In this document: piece after piece, positions 22,313-22,749 of the stretch
How positions within the stretch are numbered: the stretch's first letter is position 1
Layout: each line of letters begins with the position of its first letter
From: a virus
Virus record (IMG/VR): IMGVR_UViG_3300020473_000130
Span: 1 to 22,749 of that record
Length of the DNA stretch: 22,749 nucleotides
Direction: 5' to 3' (one strand)
Program-made: the position numbers and the translations under genes
The notes under the pieces: generated by a model
Databases searched by the model: none
Seen by the model: the letters and a program-made list of their open reading frames with translations, nothing else
Told to the model about the DNA's origin: nothing

Positions 22313-22749
22313 ATGAAAAAGACTTACTTCAGACAACTACCAAACCTTGACTATGTTAATAGAGATGATGATGACAGAACCATCTCAGATTATAAAGAGG
22401 TAAAAAATCTTTTCAAAAGAGGAAGATTAAGATCAGATATTTTTCAGGACACAACCTTCTTTGAAAAGTATCAGATACAAGGTGATGATCGTCCAGATAA
22501 TGTTGCACACAGTTTCTATGGTTCATCAAATCTAGACTGGGTTGTTCTACTATCAAATAATATTCTCAATGTTCAATCAGAATGGCCAATGACACAACAG
22601 TCATTCGATGAATACTTAGTACAAAAGTACGGAACATATGAAAAAATGAATGAAGCACATCACTATGAATCCGTAGAAGTTAAAAATTCTGATGGTGTTA
22701 TCATGTTCCCTGCTGGTAAACGTGTCGATGGGTCAGGAAAATATGAAGG
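22313..22749 (+). CDS. gp53: gp53 baseplate wedge protein, C-terminus cut by window edge
   Basis: The ATG lies one base after the gp48 stop, and the frame is open to the right edge (145 complete codons). Matching features of T4 gp53 (196 aa) are: LPNLDYV near the start, then VKNLFKRGRLRSDIF, YQIQGDDRPDNVAHSFYGSS, LDWVVLLSNNI, and EWPMTQQSFDEYLVQKYG. The tail contains AHHYESVEVKNSDG and YEG, like the nucleotide-free loop region of gp53. gp53 bridges wedges during baseplate assembly around the hub. Another 50 or more residues are expected beyond the window. It closes the visible rightward unit with gp4 and gp48. Confidence 0.85.
   Translation, partial: MKKTYFRQLPNLDYVNRDDDDRTISDYKEVKNLFKRGRLRSDIFQDTTFFEKYQIQGDDRPDNVAHSFYGSSNLDWVVLLSNNILNVQSEWPMTQQSFDEYLVQKYGTYEKMNEAHHYESVEVKNSDGVIMFPAGKRVDGSGKYE

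Overview
The window is AT-rich and carries a block of virion structural genes from a T4-like myovirus. The small tail proteins, the two tape-measure-like proteins and the very large mosaic structural protein look like those of marine T4-like phages, most likely a cyanophage of Synechococcus or Prochlorococcus. A T4-like pelagiphage is not excluded, because no host-derived gene (for example a photosynthesis gene) is present to decide. I see no tRNA, rRNA, CRISPR array, insertion sequence or integration gene. Coding density is very high and many genes abut or overlap by a few bases.

Layout. A 42-base gap at 20034-20075 splits the window into two divergent transcription units. Rightward are the gp4-like head completion nuclease, a conserved phage protein of unknown function, the gp48 tail-tube cap and the start of gp53 (baseplate wedge), which runs off the right edge. 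Leftward, in transcription order, are a gp54-like tail-tube initiator, a gp26-family baseplate hub/assembly protein, a 60-residue protein, two consecutive tape-measure-like proteins (874 and 770 aa), a gp27-like hub, an 89-residue His-rich acidic protein, a gp5-like OB-fold hub protein, a 351-residue repeat protein, a 183-residue beta-helix spike-like protein, a 248-residue tail protein and two tiny proteins. After an intergenic region with a terminator and late-promoter-like boxes comes a 1954-residue fibre-like structural protein, then an Ig-like plus glycine-rich adhesin that runs off the left edge.

How the genes work together. gp27/gp5-like proteins and the spike proteins would form the hub. 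gp54 and gp48 would nucleate and cap the tail tube around the tape measure. gp53 belongs to the wedge, and the large distal proteins would be host-contact fibres and adhesins. T4-type late promoter boxes (TATAAATA) stand upstream of gp4 (+) and the gp26-family gene (-), and related boxes (GATAAATA) precede the 1954-residue gene, which fits expression late in infection.

Most notable observation. The gp26-family gene ends on a perfect -1 slippery heptamer (T TTT TTC). It is preceded by a Shine-Dalgarno-like GAGGGA, and the downstream 60-residue ORF lies in exactly the -1 frame just before the tape measure gene. This is the layout of the lambda-type G/GT tail assembly chaperone frameshift, which suggests that this T4-like phage makes a programmed-frameshift fusion.
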